A stretch of 53,732 nt of DNA from NCBI GenBank assembly GCA_036004685.1, contig DASYRE010000017.1, positions 1 through 53,732 on the forward strand. Direction: 5' to 3'. Shown here piece after piece: positions 29,388 to 40,614 of this stretch; position 1 is the stretch's first letter; each line of letters starts with the position of its first letter. The notes beneath the pieces were generated by a model. The model ran no database searches, was not told where the DNA came from, and saw only the letters and a program-made list of their open reading frames with translations. Origin of the DNA: Candidatus Polarisedimenticolia bacterium (lineage in GTDB: Bacteria > Acidobacteriota > Polarisedimenticolia > Gp22-AA2 > AA152). The position numbers and the translations under genes are program-made.

Positions 29388-31500
29388 CGCCTTCCCGGGC
29401 CTGGGCGATCACGGGCAGGGGATAGTCGGCGGTTCCCCACCAGCGCAGCGCTTCGCGATAGGATTTCGCCGCCTCGTCCTTCTTTCCGAGCTTCTCCAGC
29501 GCCTCCCCTCGATAGACCAGGCAGCGGACGTAACGGACCGGGTCCGAGAAACGGTCGGAGTCCGCCGTGATCTTGCTGAAGACCGACTCCGCCCGCGCCG
29601 GATCCCCGGCTCCCAGGTAAGCTCTTCCGAGAGCCTCCGAATCGGGCGGGTCCTTGCCCGCCTCCGGGGCGGAGCTGCGGATGCGCTTCATCGCCTCGGC
29701 ATACTTCCCCTCCTCCAGGGCGATCGTCCCCTCCAGGGAGTCCCGGAGTCTGGCGAGCGCCGCGGGGGAGACCCGATCCTTGAAGCGCGCGATCTGATCC
29801 TCCAGCATCTTCCGGGCTACGTCGTACTGCTTCTGGGCCACCAGGACGTTGATCATCGGAAACCCCGTCTCCACGCCTGCGCCGCTGATGCCGTGGATCT
29901 TTGCCAGGGTCGCCAGGGCCTCGGGCGCCCGCTCCAGGGACAGCTGCACGTCGGCCAGGGCGAGCAGGTCTTGGGCCTGCCGCGCGCCGTCTCCGGCGCG
30001 CTCCGCCCGGTCCGCCACCGCGCGGTAGTGCGCGATCCCTTCGTTGAACCGTCCCTGGAGAAGCGCCGACCGTCCCAACAGAAGCTCTCCTTCGGCCTGC
30101 GCGGCGGGGTCCTTCGAGCGCGCCAGAGAGGCGTAGACCGACTCGGCCTCCCGGACCTTGTGCTGTTCGAGCAGCAACGCGCCGAGGAGCCCGGCGGCTT
30201 CGGGATGATCGGGATGCCGGGACAGGACGTCCTGCGCCGCCTGCAGCGCCTCTTGAGGACGCCCGGCGCGGCGCAGCGCCTCGGCGCGCAGGACACGGGC
30301 CGAGCCATCCTCCGGCCGGGATTTCAGGTAGCGGTCGAGATGGGCCAGGGCGTCCGTGGCGTGACCGGCCTCCAGGGAGGCTCGCCCGAGAAGGCGCAGG
30401 TCATCCAGGTTGGCAGGATCCAGAGCCACCGCCTTTTTCAGCTGCTCCTCGGCCCGCTGCGGCTCGTGCAGCAGCAGGAGCTCAATCGTCCCGAGCCACG
30501 ACAAGGGGACCTTCTCGTCCGGAAAGCGGGCCAGGAACGATTCGAGCGGGGCCACGGCGCGGCGCGGGTTGCCGCTGCCATAAAGCGCCAGGATGACCTT
30601 CGTCAGGAGGAGCACGCGGGTCGGAAGAGGCCTCGTGACCCTGCTCAGGCGGGCGCTCGCCGCGACCGCCTCGCGCGGTTTTCCGGCGCGCGCGGCGGCA
30701 TCGGATTGGAGGAACTGTGCCAAGTGAAAATCGGGGAGCGCCAGCGCCTCCTCGAGGCGCTTGAGGCACCCGGCGGCGTCTCCTTTCCGGAGGAGGGCCG
30801 ACGCCTCGAGGAAGGAGCGCGTGGGGGCCTCCTTGATCGGGACCAGGGAGGCCAGCGGGGGATCGTCCGGCCCGGGAGCGCTGAGCTTCATCGCCTCCCG
30901 CAGGCGGGCGCAGAGCTCGTCGAGCTTGTGGCCGAGATTTTCGGGGGTGATTCCGTCGATGCTCCAGGCTGCCTGCTCGCGTCCCGTGGCCGTCTCGATC
31001 CAGGAGACCTTCAGGCCGGCCGCCGGGGGCTTCCCCGTCACTTCCCCGCTCACGAAGAAAACGGCCCCGCCCCGGCGCGCCAGATCGCGCTGCGCCTCCG
31101 CCGCCGAGGGCAGCGCCGGGCCCGCGAGGTCCTGCAGCCTTTGCGGCGAAAGGACGCTGAGGTCGGCGTCGTTCTCCAGGGAGAGCGGGACGAAATCAAA
31201 AACCGCCTGGCCGACCCAGGCCATCTCTCCGGAACCCGAGCCGGGGGACATCGGCATGATCGCCACGACCGTCCGCCGGCCGCCTTCCGGCGCCACCGCG
31301 CCGCCCGCTGGTCCGCGGGCTCTCCCGATGAAAAAATAATAGACGGAGCCCCCGGCCAGCAGCAGCACCGCCGCCAACGCCAGGATCCGGAAGCGAATTC
31401 CAGACCCTCCTCCTCCGCCGGGCTGCGGAGGCGCGGGCACGTCCGCCGAGCCTTCCGCGGGCGGAGGATCGGTCGAATCAGGAAGTGGATTCATGTCCAT
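29368..31500 (-). CDS. Membrane-anchored TPR-repeat protein
   Basis: 710 residues. A proline/glycine-rich cytosolic N-terminus, one transmembrane helix (about 36-58, ILALAAVLLLAGGSVYYFF), then an alpha/beta domain (about 75-215) resembling the TolB-N/FlgO-like domains found after kinases in acidobacteria (VVAIMPMSPGSG, FFVSGEVTGK). From about 240 to the end is a long series of TPR motifs (LLHEPQRAEEQLKKAVALDP, LGRASLEAGHATDALAHL, LLLGRSALLQGRFNEGIAHY). It is probably a periplasmic scaffold. It lies 48 bases downstream of the Omp85-like gene in the same direction. Confidence 0.85.
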   Translation of the reverse strand: MDMNPLPDSTDPPPAEGSADVPAPPQPGGGGGSGIRFRILALAAVLLLAGGSVYYFFIGRARGPAGGAVAPEGGRRTVVAIMPMSPGSGSGEMAWVGQAVFDFVPLSLENDADLSVLSPQRLQDLAGPALPSAAEAQRDLARRGGAVFFVSGEVTGKPPAAGLKVSWIETATGREQAAWSIDGITPENLGHKLDELCARLREAMKLSAPGPDDPPLASLVPIKEAPTRSFLEASALLRKGDAAGCLKRLEEALALPDFHLAQFLQSDAAARAGKPREAVAASARLSRVTRPLPTRVLLLTKVILALYGSGNPRRAVAPLESFLARFPDEKVPLSWLGTIELLLLHEPQRAEEQLKKAVALDPANLDDLRLLGRASLEAGHATDALAHLDRYLKSRPEDGSARVLRAEALRRAGRPQEALQAAQDVLSRHPDHPEAAGLLGALLLEQHKVREAESVYASLARSKDPAAQAEGELLLGRSALLQGRFNEGIAHYRAVADRAERAGDGARQAQDLLALADVQLSLERAPEALATLAKIHGISGAGVETGFPMINVLVAQKQYDVARKMLEDQIARFKDRVSPAALARLRDSLEGTIALEEGKYAEAMKRIRSSAPEAGKDPPDSEALGRAYLGAGDPARAESVFSKITADSDRFSDPVRYVRCLVYRGEALEKLGKKDEAAKSYREALRWWGTADYPLPVIAQAREGVRRLGG

Positions 31501-31548
31501 GTCGAGGCGAGCATGTTAGTCGAGCGGAAGGAGAGGGTCAAACAGAGA

Positions 31549-33231
31549 TCAGAACTTCAGGGCGGTGCCGAAAAGGAGCTGGAGGCGGGGGCTGTCGGTC
31601 TCCTTCGCGTCGACCGAATAGGCGAGATCGAGGCGGCTCACGCTGGCCACCGAGGAGCGGCTCACCGCGAAGCGCAGTCCGAGCCCGAAATCGGAGTGCA
31701 GATCGGGGGAGTCGTACCAGGCGTCCCCCGCATCGGCGAACGTCGCGAAGCCGATCCGGATCAGCCGAAAAATCTCCCAGTCGCCGAAATAGCGGTGCTC
31801 GAGCGTGACGAGGAGCCGGCGGTCGCCGGCGAACTGGCGGGACGGATAGCCCCGCAGCCCGTTGTCTCCGCCGAGAAGAAACTGGTTCTGCCGGTCCAGA
31901 TGGATCCCGGCGTCGTAGGCCATCCGCGTGTAGAAAGTCTGGTGAAGGGTCACCCGCCAGTACGACTCGATCGACTCCGAGAGGATCACGTTGGAGACTT
32001 CGCCGGCGCCGGCTCTTCCGGAAGCGGAGAAATTGAACAAGAGGTTGGTGGAATCGGAGACGGGCACCCCGAACGAGTCGGTAAAATTGAGGATGCCTTC
32101 GCTGCGGTCGGCGCCGAAGGATCGCAGCGAGAGCTGCAGCGAGAAATTCAGATCGTTTCCGAGGTTGAAGTCCTCCTCGCGCTCGAAGTGGTTGTAGTTG
32201 ACCACCTTGATGAACCGGGACTTCAGCCGCTCCACCGTGAAGAAAGGGCCGACGAATTTCTGGTCCTCGGCCAGAGGAACGACCCCGAAGCCCGTGTCTC
32301 CCGGCTCCTGGGAGAACTTGCGCCGCAGGTAACCGGCTCCCAGGCCGTACCGTTTCACCTTCGCGTCGACGAGGCCGCCGGAGAAGGCGTAGGAGAGGCT
32401 CACCGCTTCCCGGAACTCGCGGAACTCGGAGATGTCATCTCCATTTTCGAAAAGACGGTCGTGCTGCTCGACGTGCTCTCCCGACGCGCTCATCGACCAG
32501 CGGGAGTCGAGGGAGTAGAAAGGCCGGGCGATGCTCAGGGCCCTCGACTTCCCGTCGCTGTGGCGCTCGTAGGAGGAGGAAAGGGTATAGCGCGAGCCGA
32601 AGAGCCGGGGATCGGAGTAGAAGAACCCGGTCGTGCTGCGGTCGATCTCTTTGCGGTGGGCGAACTGGAGGACCTTGAAGTGCCCGAGAAGGTTGGTCTC
32701 GACGAATCCGACGCTGGAGGTGGTGTTCCCTCCGGCGCGCGAGACCTTGATCGAAGGACGCAGCGTCCAGGTGTCCTGGGTGACCACCTCGAGGTCCACC
32801 ACCCCGTCGTGATAATCGATGGGTTGGATCTTGACGTGGTAGATGACCCTGATGGCCCGGAGGTTCCTTTCGCTCTCGTCGATCAAGTCCTGGCGGTAGA
32901 GATCCCCTTCTTGGAAGAGAAGCTCACGACGGATGACCTGGTCGCGGCTGATGACGTGGAGCCGGTTGGCCAGACGAAAGAGAATGAAGCTCTCTTTCGG
33001 ATCGTTCGGATCGAAAATGTTGAGACGATGGATGCGAATCTTGCCGATCCGGGCCCCGGCCGCCTCGAGATCTTCGCCGGTCGGGATGCCCGCCTCGGGC
33101 TCCAGGTCGGCCGGGAGACTCAGGTCCGGCTCCTCCCCGGCGGGGGGAGGGCTCTCCTGAGAAACCGCCTCACTCCTGACGGCCACCAGGACTGCAAGCG
33201 CGACCGCGAGCCGGGGCAGCGAGGGGCGCAT
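31549..33231 (-). CDS. Omp85/BamA-TamA-like outer-membrane protein
   Basis: 560 residues with a signal peptide (1-25). After an acidic linker, residues about 60-160 form one or two POTRA-like units (IRIHRLNIFDPNDP, LLFQEGDLYRQDLIDESERNLRAI). The remaining 400 residues are a beta-barrel with alternating aromatic strands; the conserved lid motif of Omp85 proteins is present as GLRGYPSRQFAGDR near residue 450, and the C-terminus ends in LLFGTALKF with a terminal Phe. Members insert or translocate proteins or lipids at the outer membrane. With fewer POTRA units than BamA (five) it is more likely a specialised homologue. Confidence 0.87.
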   Translation of the reverse strand: MRPSLPRLAVALAVLVAVRSEAVSQESPPPAGEEPDLSLPADLEPEAGIPTGEDLEAAGARIGKIRIHRLNIFDPNDPKESFILFRLANRLHVISRDQVIRRELLFQEGDLYRQDLIDESERNLRAIRVIYHVKIQPIDYHDGVVDLEVVTQDTWTLRPSIKVSRAGGNTTSSVGFVETNLLGHFKVLQFAHRKEIDRSTTGFFYSDPRLFGSRYTLSSSYERHSDGKSRALSIARPFYSLDSRWSMSASGEHVEQHDRLFENGDDISEFREFREAVSLSYAFSGGLVDAKVKRYGLGAGYLRRKFSQEPGDTGFGVVPLAEDQKFVGPFFTVERLKSRFIKVVNYNHFEREEDFNLGNDLNFSLQLSLRSFGADRSEGILNFTDSFGVPVSDSTNLLFNFSASGRAGAGEVSNVILSESIESYWRVTLHQTFYTRMAYDAGIHLDRQNQFLLGGDNGLRGYPSRQFAGDRRLLVTLEHRYFGDWEIFRLIRIGFATFADAGDAWYDSPDLHSDFGLGLRFAVSRSSVASVSRLDLAYSVDAKETDSPRLQLLFGTALKF

Positions 33232-33334
33232 CGCGCTAATCTACAGTGTCGTGGTTCCCGAGGCAAGGCGGTAACGGTATGATGGATCGAGGTTTGTCGG
33301 AAATGGGCCATGGCGGCCCGCGGGAGATGCCGGC

Positions 33335-34225
33335 GTGAAGCGCGAGGCGCGATCGACTGGAGAAGGGAAGCGACGTCTGGGAGCGCTGGCGGGGCTCGCG
33401 CTCGTCCTCGCCGGGGCTTCGGGACCGCCGGGGGGGTCCGGCTATGCGCTGGAAGCGGTCCTCGAGCAGGTGTCGCGCCGCGCCGCGCTCTACGAGAAGG
33501 CGGCGGTCGGATTCTCCTGCGACGAGAGCATCCTGATCGGGAAGTTCTCGGCGCGCAGCGGCGAGAACCGGCGGGAAGAGAAGACCCGATACAACTATCT
33601 TTACGAAGGGAATCCGCAAGCCGGATATCAGGAGATTCGGCTCCTCCTGGACAAGAACGGCGCGCCGCGCCAGGGACGGGTGGCCGACCCCGATCTTCCG
33701 GTGCCGGGCGCCTACGACTGGGCCTTGCTCTTCACCGAGCACCATCGTCCCCACTTCCGGTTCGAGCCGGCGGGCTCGGAGCTGGTGGGCACGAAATCGA
33801 CCTACGTTCTGTCCTTCTCGGGTGCCGCGGCCTGGGAGAGCGGCAAGAAGCTGGAGGAATGGAGCGGCAAGGTGTGGGTCGATCGCGAGACGGGGAATTT
33901 CGTGAGAATCTCCGCGGCCCCGAACAACCAGGACGACCTACTTCCGCTGAAGATGGCGGAATGGCTGAAGGGCGTGCGCCTCGGTGGGGTGCCGCTGAAA
34001 CGGCAGCCCCGGGGGATCCGCTACCGGCTCTCGTTCACCGTGGAGAGGCTCGGCTTGACCTTCCCCGGAGAGGCCGAGACGAGACTCTTCGTCCTGACCG
34101 CGCAGGACGAGGAGGAGATTCGGGAGCGGATCGCCCAGACGTTCGAGGACTACGCTTTCTTCAACGTGCAGTCGGAAGAAGAGTTCCAGACGAGCCCGCC
34201 TCCCCCGCGCCCGCCCAGCCCCTAG
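33335..34225 (+). CDS. Exported protein of unknown function
   Basis: 296 residues from GTG 33335; a signal sequence (LGALAGLALVLAGASG) follows a basic N-terminus. The body is beta-rich (YNYLYEGNPQAGYQEIRLLL, STYVLSFSGAAAW, GKVWVDRETGNFVRISAA) and recalls outer-membrane lipoprotein-sorting or DUF-type proteins of acidobacteria that end in a proline-rich tail (PPPPRPPSP). No catalytic motif. A TATGAT box at 33278-33283 may be its -10. Followed by a TPR gene in the same direction after 53 bases. Confidence 0.7.
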   Translation: MKREARSTGEGKRRLGALAGLALVLAGASGPPGGSGYALEAVLEQVSRRAALYEKAAVGFSCDESILIGKFSARSGENRREEKTRYNYLYEGNPQAGYQEIRLLLDKNGAPRQGRVADPDLPVPGAYDWALLFTEHHRPHFRFEPAGSELVGTKSTYVLSFSGAAAWESGKKLEEWSGKVWVDRETGNFVRISAAPNNQDDLLPLKMAEWLKGVRLGGVPLKRQPRGIRYRLSFTVERLGLTFPGEAETRLFVLTAQDEEEIRERIAQTFEDYAFFNVQSEEEFQTSPPPPRPPSP

Positions 34226-34278
34226 GACGAGAGCGCGGGCGCCGCCGAGGCGTTTGACATCCTCCGGAGGCGCAGCCG

Positions 34279-34680
34279 ATGATGAGGAGGGTGAGGACGA
34301 TGAAAGATCGCGATCCGGAAAAGGAGAGGGAGAGCGGCCCGGGAGGAAGGGAGCCCGGGGAACCGTCGCGCCTCGAGCAGCTCGAGGTGATGCGATCGGA
34401 GTCGCCCGGCGATCGCGACCTGCGGTACTTTCTCGCCCACGAGTATCTCCAGCGCCAGCGCTACGCCGAGGCGCTGGCGGAGCTGGAGGAGTATTTCCGC
34501 TCGGGCGAAGACGAGGGGATGGGCTTCAAGATGCGCGCCACCTGCCTGTTCCACCTGGGACGAAGCGAGGAAGCGAGGGCCTGCCTTCGGGAAGGGATCG
34601 ACGCCGCCTTGCGGCATCACCACCGGGACCTGGCGGCCGACATCGAGGAGAGCCTCGCCCATCTCTTCCCCGAGGCGTGA
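34279..34680 (+). CDS. Small TPR protein
   Basis: 133 residues from ATG 34279 (GGAGG eight bases upstream, in a CCTCCGGAGG palindrome). A charged, disordered N-terminus (KDRDPEKERESGPG) precedes two to three TPR helices pairs (LRYFLAHEYLQRQRYAEALAEL shown in part, MRATCLFHLGRSEEARACLREG). No signal peptide, so cytosolic. Probably a protein-protein adaptor; partner unknown. Convergent with the DUF3467 gene. Confidence 0.8.
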   Translation: MMRRVRTMKDRDPEKERESGPGGREPGEPSRLEQLEVMRSESPGDRDLRYFLAHEYLQRQRYAEALAELEEYFRSGEDEGMGFKMRATCLFHLGRSEEARACLREGIDAALRHHHRDLAADIEESLAHLFPEA

Positions 34681-34713
34681 CGGGGACGCGGCGAGGCCGG
34701 CGGGCCGCCGCGG

Positions 34714-35007
34714 CTACTGGGGCTCTTCCAGCTCGGGGATCCGCGCCGGAGGCTCCGGCGCCTCCAGAATCGGGCCGAACTGCGCCTCGTACTTTCGGAG
34801 GTTGTCTTGCAGAGCCAGGATGATCCGCTTCATGTGCCCCGGGCTGATGATCACCCGGGCGTTGACCTTTCCCGCGGGCGGAAAGATGCTCATGAAATCG
34901 AGGACGAACTCCTCGCGCGTGTGGGTGACCTGCATGCTGTTGGAGTAGACCCCGCCCAGGATCTCGTCGGTCAGCTTGACCTGAATCGTCGGTGCCGGCT
35001 GGTTCAT
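34714..35007 (-). CDS. DUF3467 family protein
   Basis: 97 residues. The whole length matches the DUF3467 pattern: GGVYSNSMQVTHTREEFVLDF, shown here in part, SIFPPAGKVNARVIISPGHMKRIILAL and a short Pro-rich tail. Small cytosolic proteins of this family are widespread but uncharacterised. It is divergent from cstA, sharing about 145 bases of intergenic DNA. Confidence 0.9.
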   Translation of the reverse strand: MNQPAPTIQVKLTDEILGGVYSNSMQVTHTREEFVLDFMSIFPPAGKVNARVIISPGHMKRIILALQDNLRKYEAQFGPILEAPEPPARIPELEEPQ

Positions 35008-35076
35008 GAAGTCCTCCTTCCCAAGGCGAACCCTACCACATCGGAGCCGCCGCCGCCTCGGCCGGGAACGCCTGCG

Positions 35077-35105
35077 TTGACAGCCCGGGACCCATGCGAT
35101 ATCAG
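35077..35105 (+). promoter_or_regulatory. Promoter of cstA
   Basis: TTGACA (35077-35082), exact consensus, 17-base spacer, TATCAG (35100-35105, four of six). The start point near 35112 lies after ATG 35094 and so supports TTG 35154 as the translation start. Confidence 0.6.
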
Positions 35106-35153
35106 TCCGTTCCGCCCGCGGCGCGATCCGCCGCCGGCGGGAGGGGTGGCGGA

Positions 35154-36958
<1,805 letters not shown>

Positions 36959-36959
<1 letters not shown>

Positions 36960-38233
36960 TGCTCGCGGACGAGGTTCGGCTCACCCCCGCCCATCGGAAA
37001 ATCCTGTTTCTCGCCTGGGCGGGATGGATCTTCGATTTCTACGATCTCATCCTCTACAGCTTCCTCCTCGTTCCGATCTCCCGGGAGATGGGCCTGACGC
37101 CGATGCAGCACTCCTGGGTGATGGGGCTGTCGCTCGGGATGACGGCGGTGGGCGGAATCCTCTGCGGCGTGCTGGCGGATCGATTCGGACGGCGGCCGGT
37201 GCTCCAGGGGACGATCATCCTGTACAGCGTCGGGACGCTGATGTGCGGCTTCGCCGGAAGCCTGGGATGGCTGCTGTTCTGGCGAAGCGTCACCGGGCTC
37301 GGCGTGGGCGGGGAATGGGGCAGCGGGCATGCGATGATCGCCGAGACCTTTCCGGCGAAAAGGCGCGGTCATTACGGCGCGCTGATGCAGTCGGGCGCAC
37401 CCCTCGGGGTCGGGCTGGCGGCGGTCATGGGAAGCCTGTTCGCCCCGACGTTCGGCTGGCGGGCCACCTTCATCGTCTCCGGCCTGCCGGCGGTGATCGT
37501 CGCCGTCGTAAGGCGCGGCTTCCCCGAATCGGATCTCTGGGAGAAGAGCCGGCAGGACTCCTCCGGCGCGCCCTCGGGCGGGGCGGCGCTCGCCGCTCTC
37601 TTCCGGAGGGGAATCCGCGGCATCGCGCTCAAGGCGCTGATCCTGGCGATCTTCAACATGAGCGCCTACTGGTTCACCTACGTCTGGTTTCCCGGCTACC
37701 TGCAACAGGAGCGGGGCATGACGGTGGTGAAATCGGGGTTGTGGGTCCTGGTCATCGTGGCGGGAGAGCTGGTCGGATACGCCAGCTTCGGCCTGGTCTC
37801 CGATCGGATCGGCCGGAAGCCCGCCTTCTCGCTCTACGCCTTCTTCATGGCGGGGGGATTGGCGCTCATCACGCTGTTCTGGGAGGCGATCGCCTCCTCC
37901 ACGACGCTGTTGCTCGCCTCGATGGCGCTGCTCGGCATCGGCACCGGGACCTGGTCGAATTTCGGCCCCTTCTTCTCGGAGCTCTTTCCGACTGCCGTGA
38001 GGAACGCGGCGATGGGGGCGGTCCTCAATCTGGCGCGCGGGGTGCAGTTCTTCACGCCGCTCGTGATCACCGCCGTGGCCCGCGCCGGGTACGGCCTCGC
38101 CGGCGGGATCTCGCTGGCTTGCCTTTTCTCCCTGCTGGCAGGGCTGTGGATTTGGACCCTCCCGGAGACGGTGGGCCGGAACCTGGCGGCGATGGACGTC
38201 CCGGCCTCCTCCACGACCTCCGCGGCGCGATGA
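36959..38233 (+). CDS. MFS transporter (sugar/organic acid type)
   Basis: 424 residues from ATG 36959 overlapping the cstA stop (TGATG). Twelve hydrophobic segments. The signatures are GVLADRFGRRPVL between helices 2 and 3, RSVTGLGVGGEWGSGHAMIAE (shown in part) in helices 4-5 and the repeat copy GLVSDRIGRKP between helices 8 and 9. The start WAGWIFDFYDLILYSF resembles carboxylate and sialate transporters (JEN1/ShiA-like). Being coupled to CstA suggests uptake of a related organic acid such as lactate or pyruvate, which is inference. Confidence 0.92.
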
Positions 38234-38261
38234 CGCCCGGCGCGCGGCGCCCGGAGGCTCC

Positions 38262-40037
38262 GTGAAGCTTCTCCTGGTCGTTCCCTCGTTCCTCCTGACG
38301 CTCCTGCTCGTCGTGCACGCCGTGCGCGTCCGAGGGAGACGGACGGCGTTTTTTTTCTTCGCGGCCGCTTTGCTCTTCGGGATCGTGCGGGGGAACAGCG
38401 TCGCGGCGCTGGCCGCCGGCGAGAACCGGGGTCCCTACATCTTCAGCGAGGCGGCCGTGAGCATCGGCCGGGCGGAGCTTCCGGCCTGCGTCGGCTGGGT
38501 CTTCGCTCTGTATCTCTCGTGGTGCCTCGCCGAGGCGGTCACGGCGAGAGCCGGCTCCCTGGCCGGCCGGGTTTTCCCGACGTCCTCCTTCTCCCTGATC
38601 GCCATGGGCTGCTTCTCCTACGCCGTCGAGACGGCCGCCTCCGGAGTCGGGTGGTGGCGCTGGAACATCGTCCGGCGCCCGACCCCTTTCCTGGTGGGCG
38701 GGACCCATCTCTTCGGGATCGTCGAATGGATGTCGGTCGGGCTCGACTTTCTCCTGCCGTTCCTGCTGTTCAGAACTCCGAAAGGTTGGAGGTATGCTCC
38801 GGCCTGGCTGTCGCTGGGCCTCTATCCTCTCCACTGGGCCTCCCACTGGAGACCGCAGACTTGGCCGGGCTTCCCGCACGCCTACGAGATCTACCACGCC
38901 GCCATCGTGCTCGCGGCGCTCGCCTTTCCACTGCTGCGCTCGCCGCGTCTGTCGCCCGCGGCCTGGCGCGCGGCGCCGCCGTGGATCCACGCTCTCCCTG
39001 CGGCGGCCATTCTCGGCATGTTCGCCGTCCTCGGGTGGGCCGAGGTGGCGATCCTCAGGCAGGGAAGTCTTCTGCTGTCGATACTCCCGCTGGCGGCGCT
39101 GCTGTCGCTGTCGCGCGGCTCGGCGCGCTCCGGGACGGTGATTTCGCTCGCCTTCGGAGCGCTGACTTTCGCCGTTTCCTGGGCGGCCGGAAGCACGCCG
39201 GGGACGGCGTTGGCGCGCAGCCTGCCGCCGCTCGTGCCGCTCGCCGCCGTGCTCGCATGGTCCGATCGGCTGGGTCTGGCCGAACGGCCCCGAAGACGGC
39301 GCCTGGTCGCCGGCGGGCTCGCGCTCCTCACCCTGGCGGGCGCGCTCGGGATGATTCAGGGAAAGCGCGAGCGGGAGCGGTACAGCCGCCTGATGGACCG
39401 GGCGCGCGCCTTGACCGATCTCGGGGACGCGGCCGGCGCCGAAGCGGCCCTCAAGCAGGCGATCGCCCTGAAGCCGGAGATTACGCTGGCGCCCAAATAC
39501 CTGGCGAACCTGTATGGAGGCCAGGGCCGTCACGAGGAGGCCCTGGAAGTCCTGCGGAGGTGCCTCGACCTCGATCCTACCGACGCGGAAGCCCAACAGA
39601 TCGCCGGCAGCCTGCTCCGGGCCCGCTCGCGCTGCGCCGAGGCGGTGCCGTTCTTCGAGCGCGCCTCGAGGCTGAACCCCTCCGATCCGGAACCGGCGCG
39701 CGATCTCGCTGATTGCTATTTCAAGATCGGCAAGGAAGCCGCGGCGATTCAAGTCCTGCGATCGGCTCTCGCCCGCCGCTCCGGCGACCGGGAGGCGGGC
39801 CGCCTGCTGGCGGCCGCGCTGATTCGGCGCAAGGAGTTTCAGGAGGCCCGCCGCATCGTCGACGAGGCCCTCGAGGCCGATCCCGCCGACGCCCCGTTCC
39901 ACGTCCTGAAGGCTTTCATCGAAGCGGGAACCGGCAACGTCCCGGCGGCCCGTCTCGAGTGCCGGCGGGCGCTCGAAATCTCCCCGGGCGATCCCCAGGC
40001 GAGAAGGCTCCTGGAATCGCTGCCCTCGCCGCGCTGA
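38262..40037 (+). CDS. Polytopic membrane protein with C-terminal TPR domain
   Basis: 591 residues from GTG 38262 with GGAGG just upstream. The first 370 residues hold about ten hydrophobic helices; GWWRWN and HLFGIVEWMSVGLDFLLP recall carotenoid-biosynthesis/DUF422-like membrane proteins, but the match is too weak to name. After a basic stretch (KRERERYS) the last 200 residues are TPR repeats (EAALKQAIALKPEITLAPKYLANLY shown in part, EALEVLRRCLDLDPTDAEA, AVPFFERASRLNPSDPE). The layout parallels O-antigen-ligase-like TPR membrane proteins, but no ligase motif is seen. Downstream of the MFS gene by 28 bases. Confidence 0.75.
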   Translation: MKLLLVVPSFLLTLLLVVHAVRVRGRRTAFFFFAAALLFGIVRGNSVAALAAGENRGPYIFSEAAVSIGRAELPACVGWVFALYLSWCLAEAVTARAGSLAGRVFPTSSFSLIAMGCFSYAVETAASGVGWWRWNIVRRPTPFLVGGTHLFGIVEWMSVGLDFLLPFLLFRTPKGWRYAPAWLSLGLYPLHWASHWRPQTWPGFPHAYEIYHAAIVLAALAFPLLRSPRLSPAAWRAAPPWIHALPAAAILGMFAVLGWAEVAILRQGSLLLSILPLAALLSLSRGSARSGTVISLAFGALTFAVSWAAGSTPGTALARSLPPLVPLAAVLAWSDRLGLAERPRRRRLVAGGLALLTLAGALGMIQGKRERERYSRLMDRARALTDLGDAAGAEAALKQAIALKPEITLAPKYLANLYGGQGRHEEALEVLRRCLDLDPTDAEAQQIAGSLLRARSRCAEAVPFFERASRLNPSDPEPARDLADCYFKIGKEAAAIQVLRSALARRSGDREAGRLLAAALIRRKEFQEARRIVDEALEADPADAPFHVLKAFIEAGTGNVPAARLECRRALEISPGDPQARRLLESLPSPR

Positions 40038-40145
40038 CGCATGAAGGCCCGTTGCCAGCTCGGAGCAGAAGTCGTATCGTCATGGCGGGCCGGGTAGTCG
40101 CTGAATCCGGGCCCGGACCGCGGGCGCTTCCGGGAGAAAGGTCGA

Positions 40146-40595
40146 ATGATTGAGAAAGCACGGGTCCTGATCATCTGCACCGGGAATGCCTGCCGCTCGC
40201 AGATGGCGGAGGGCTGGGTGCGGCACGATTTAGGCGAGCGCGTGGAGGTTTTCTCGGCGGGCACCCATCCCTGGATCGTCCACCCGACGGCCCGGGAGGT
40301 GATGCAGGAAGCGGGCGTCGATCTGTCCGGGCACTTCAGCAAATCGGTGCGACAGTTCGAAGAGGAAGAGTTCGATCTGGTGATCACGGTCTGCGACTCG
40401 GCCCGGGAGGCCTGCCCCGTTTTCCCCTGGGCGCGGAAGCAGCTTCACGAAAGCGTCGCCGACCCCGTCGCCTTGGACCTCTCGGGAGAGGAGCAGAAAG
40501 AGGCCTTCCGCAGGACGCGCGACGAGATTCGCGAGCGCATCGTGGGGCGCGTCCGTCGCGAGCTGGAGTCCCCGCCGCAGGATCCCAAACCCTGA
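40146..40595 (+). CDS. arsC: Arsenate reductase, low-molecular-weight phosphatase type
   Basis: 149 residues. The P-loop CTGNACRS (CX5R, nucleophile Cys near residue 12) and the two further redox cysteines in VCDSAREACPVF mark the thioredoxin-coupled ArsC rather than a plain tyrosine phosphatase. It reduces arsenate to arsenite in the cytosol. No arsenite efflux pump or ArsR is adjacent, so export must be encoded elsewhere. Convergent with the M28 peptidase gene, 19 bases apart. Confidence 0.93.
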   Translation: MIEKARVLIICTGNACRSQMAEGWVRHDLGERVEVFSAGTHPWIVHPTAREVMQEAGVDLSGHFSKSVRQFEEEEFDLVITVCDSAREACPVFPWARKQLHESVADPVALDLSGEEQKEAFRRTRDEIRERIVGRVRRELESPPQDPKP

Positions 40596-40614
40596 ACCCG
40601 TGATGCCGCGCGCC

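Noticed and set aside
29353-33282. A 1309-residue plus-strand ORF opposite the TPR and Omp85-like genes.
   Set aside because: Same reason: antisense shadow with biased composition and no recognised domain.
38348-38358. T-rich run GTTTTTTTTC as terminator.
   Set aside because: It lies inside the coding frame of the TM-TPR gene and has no stem ahead of it.
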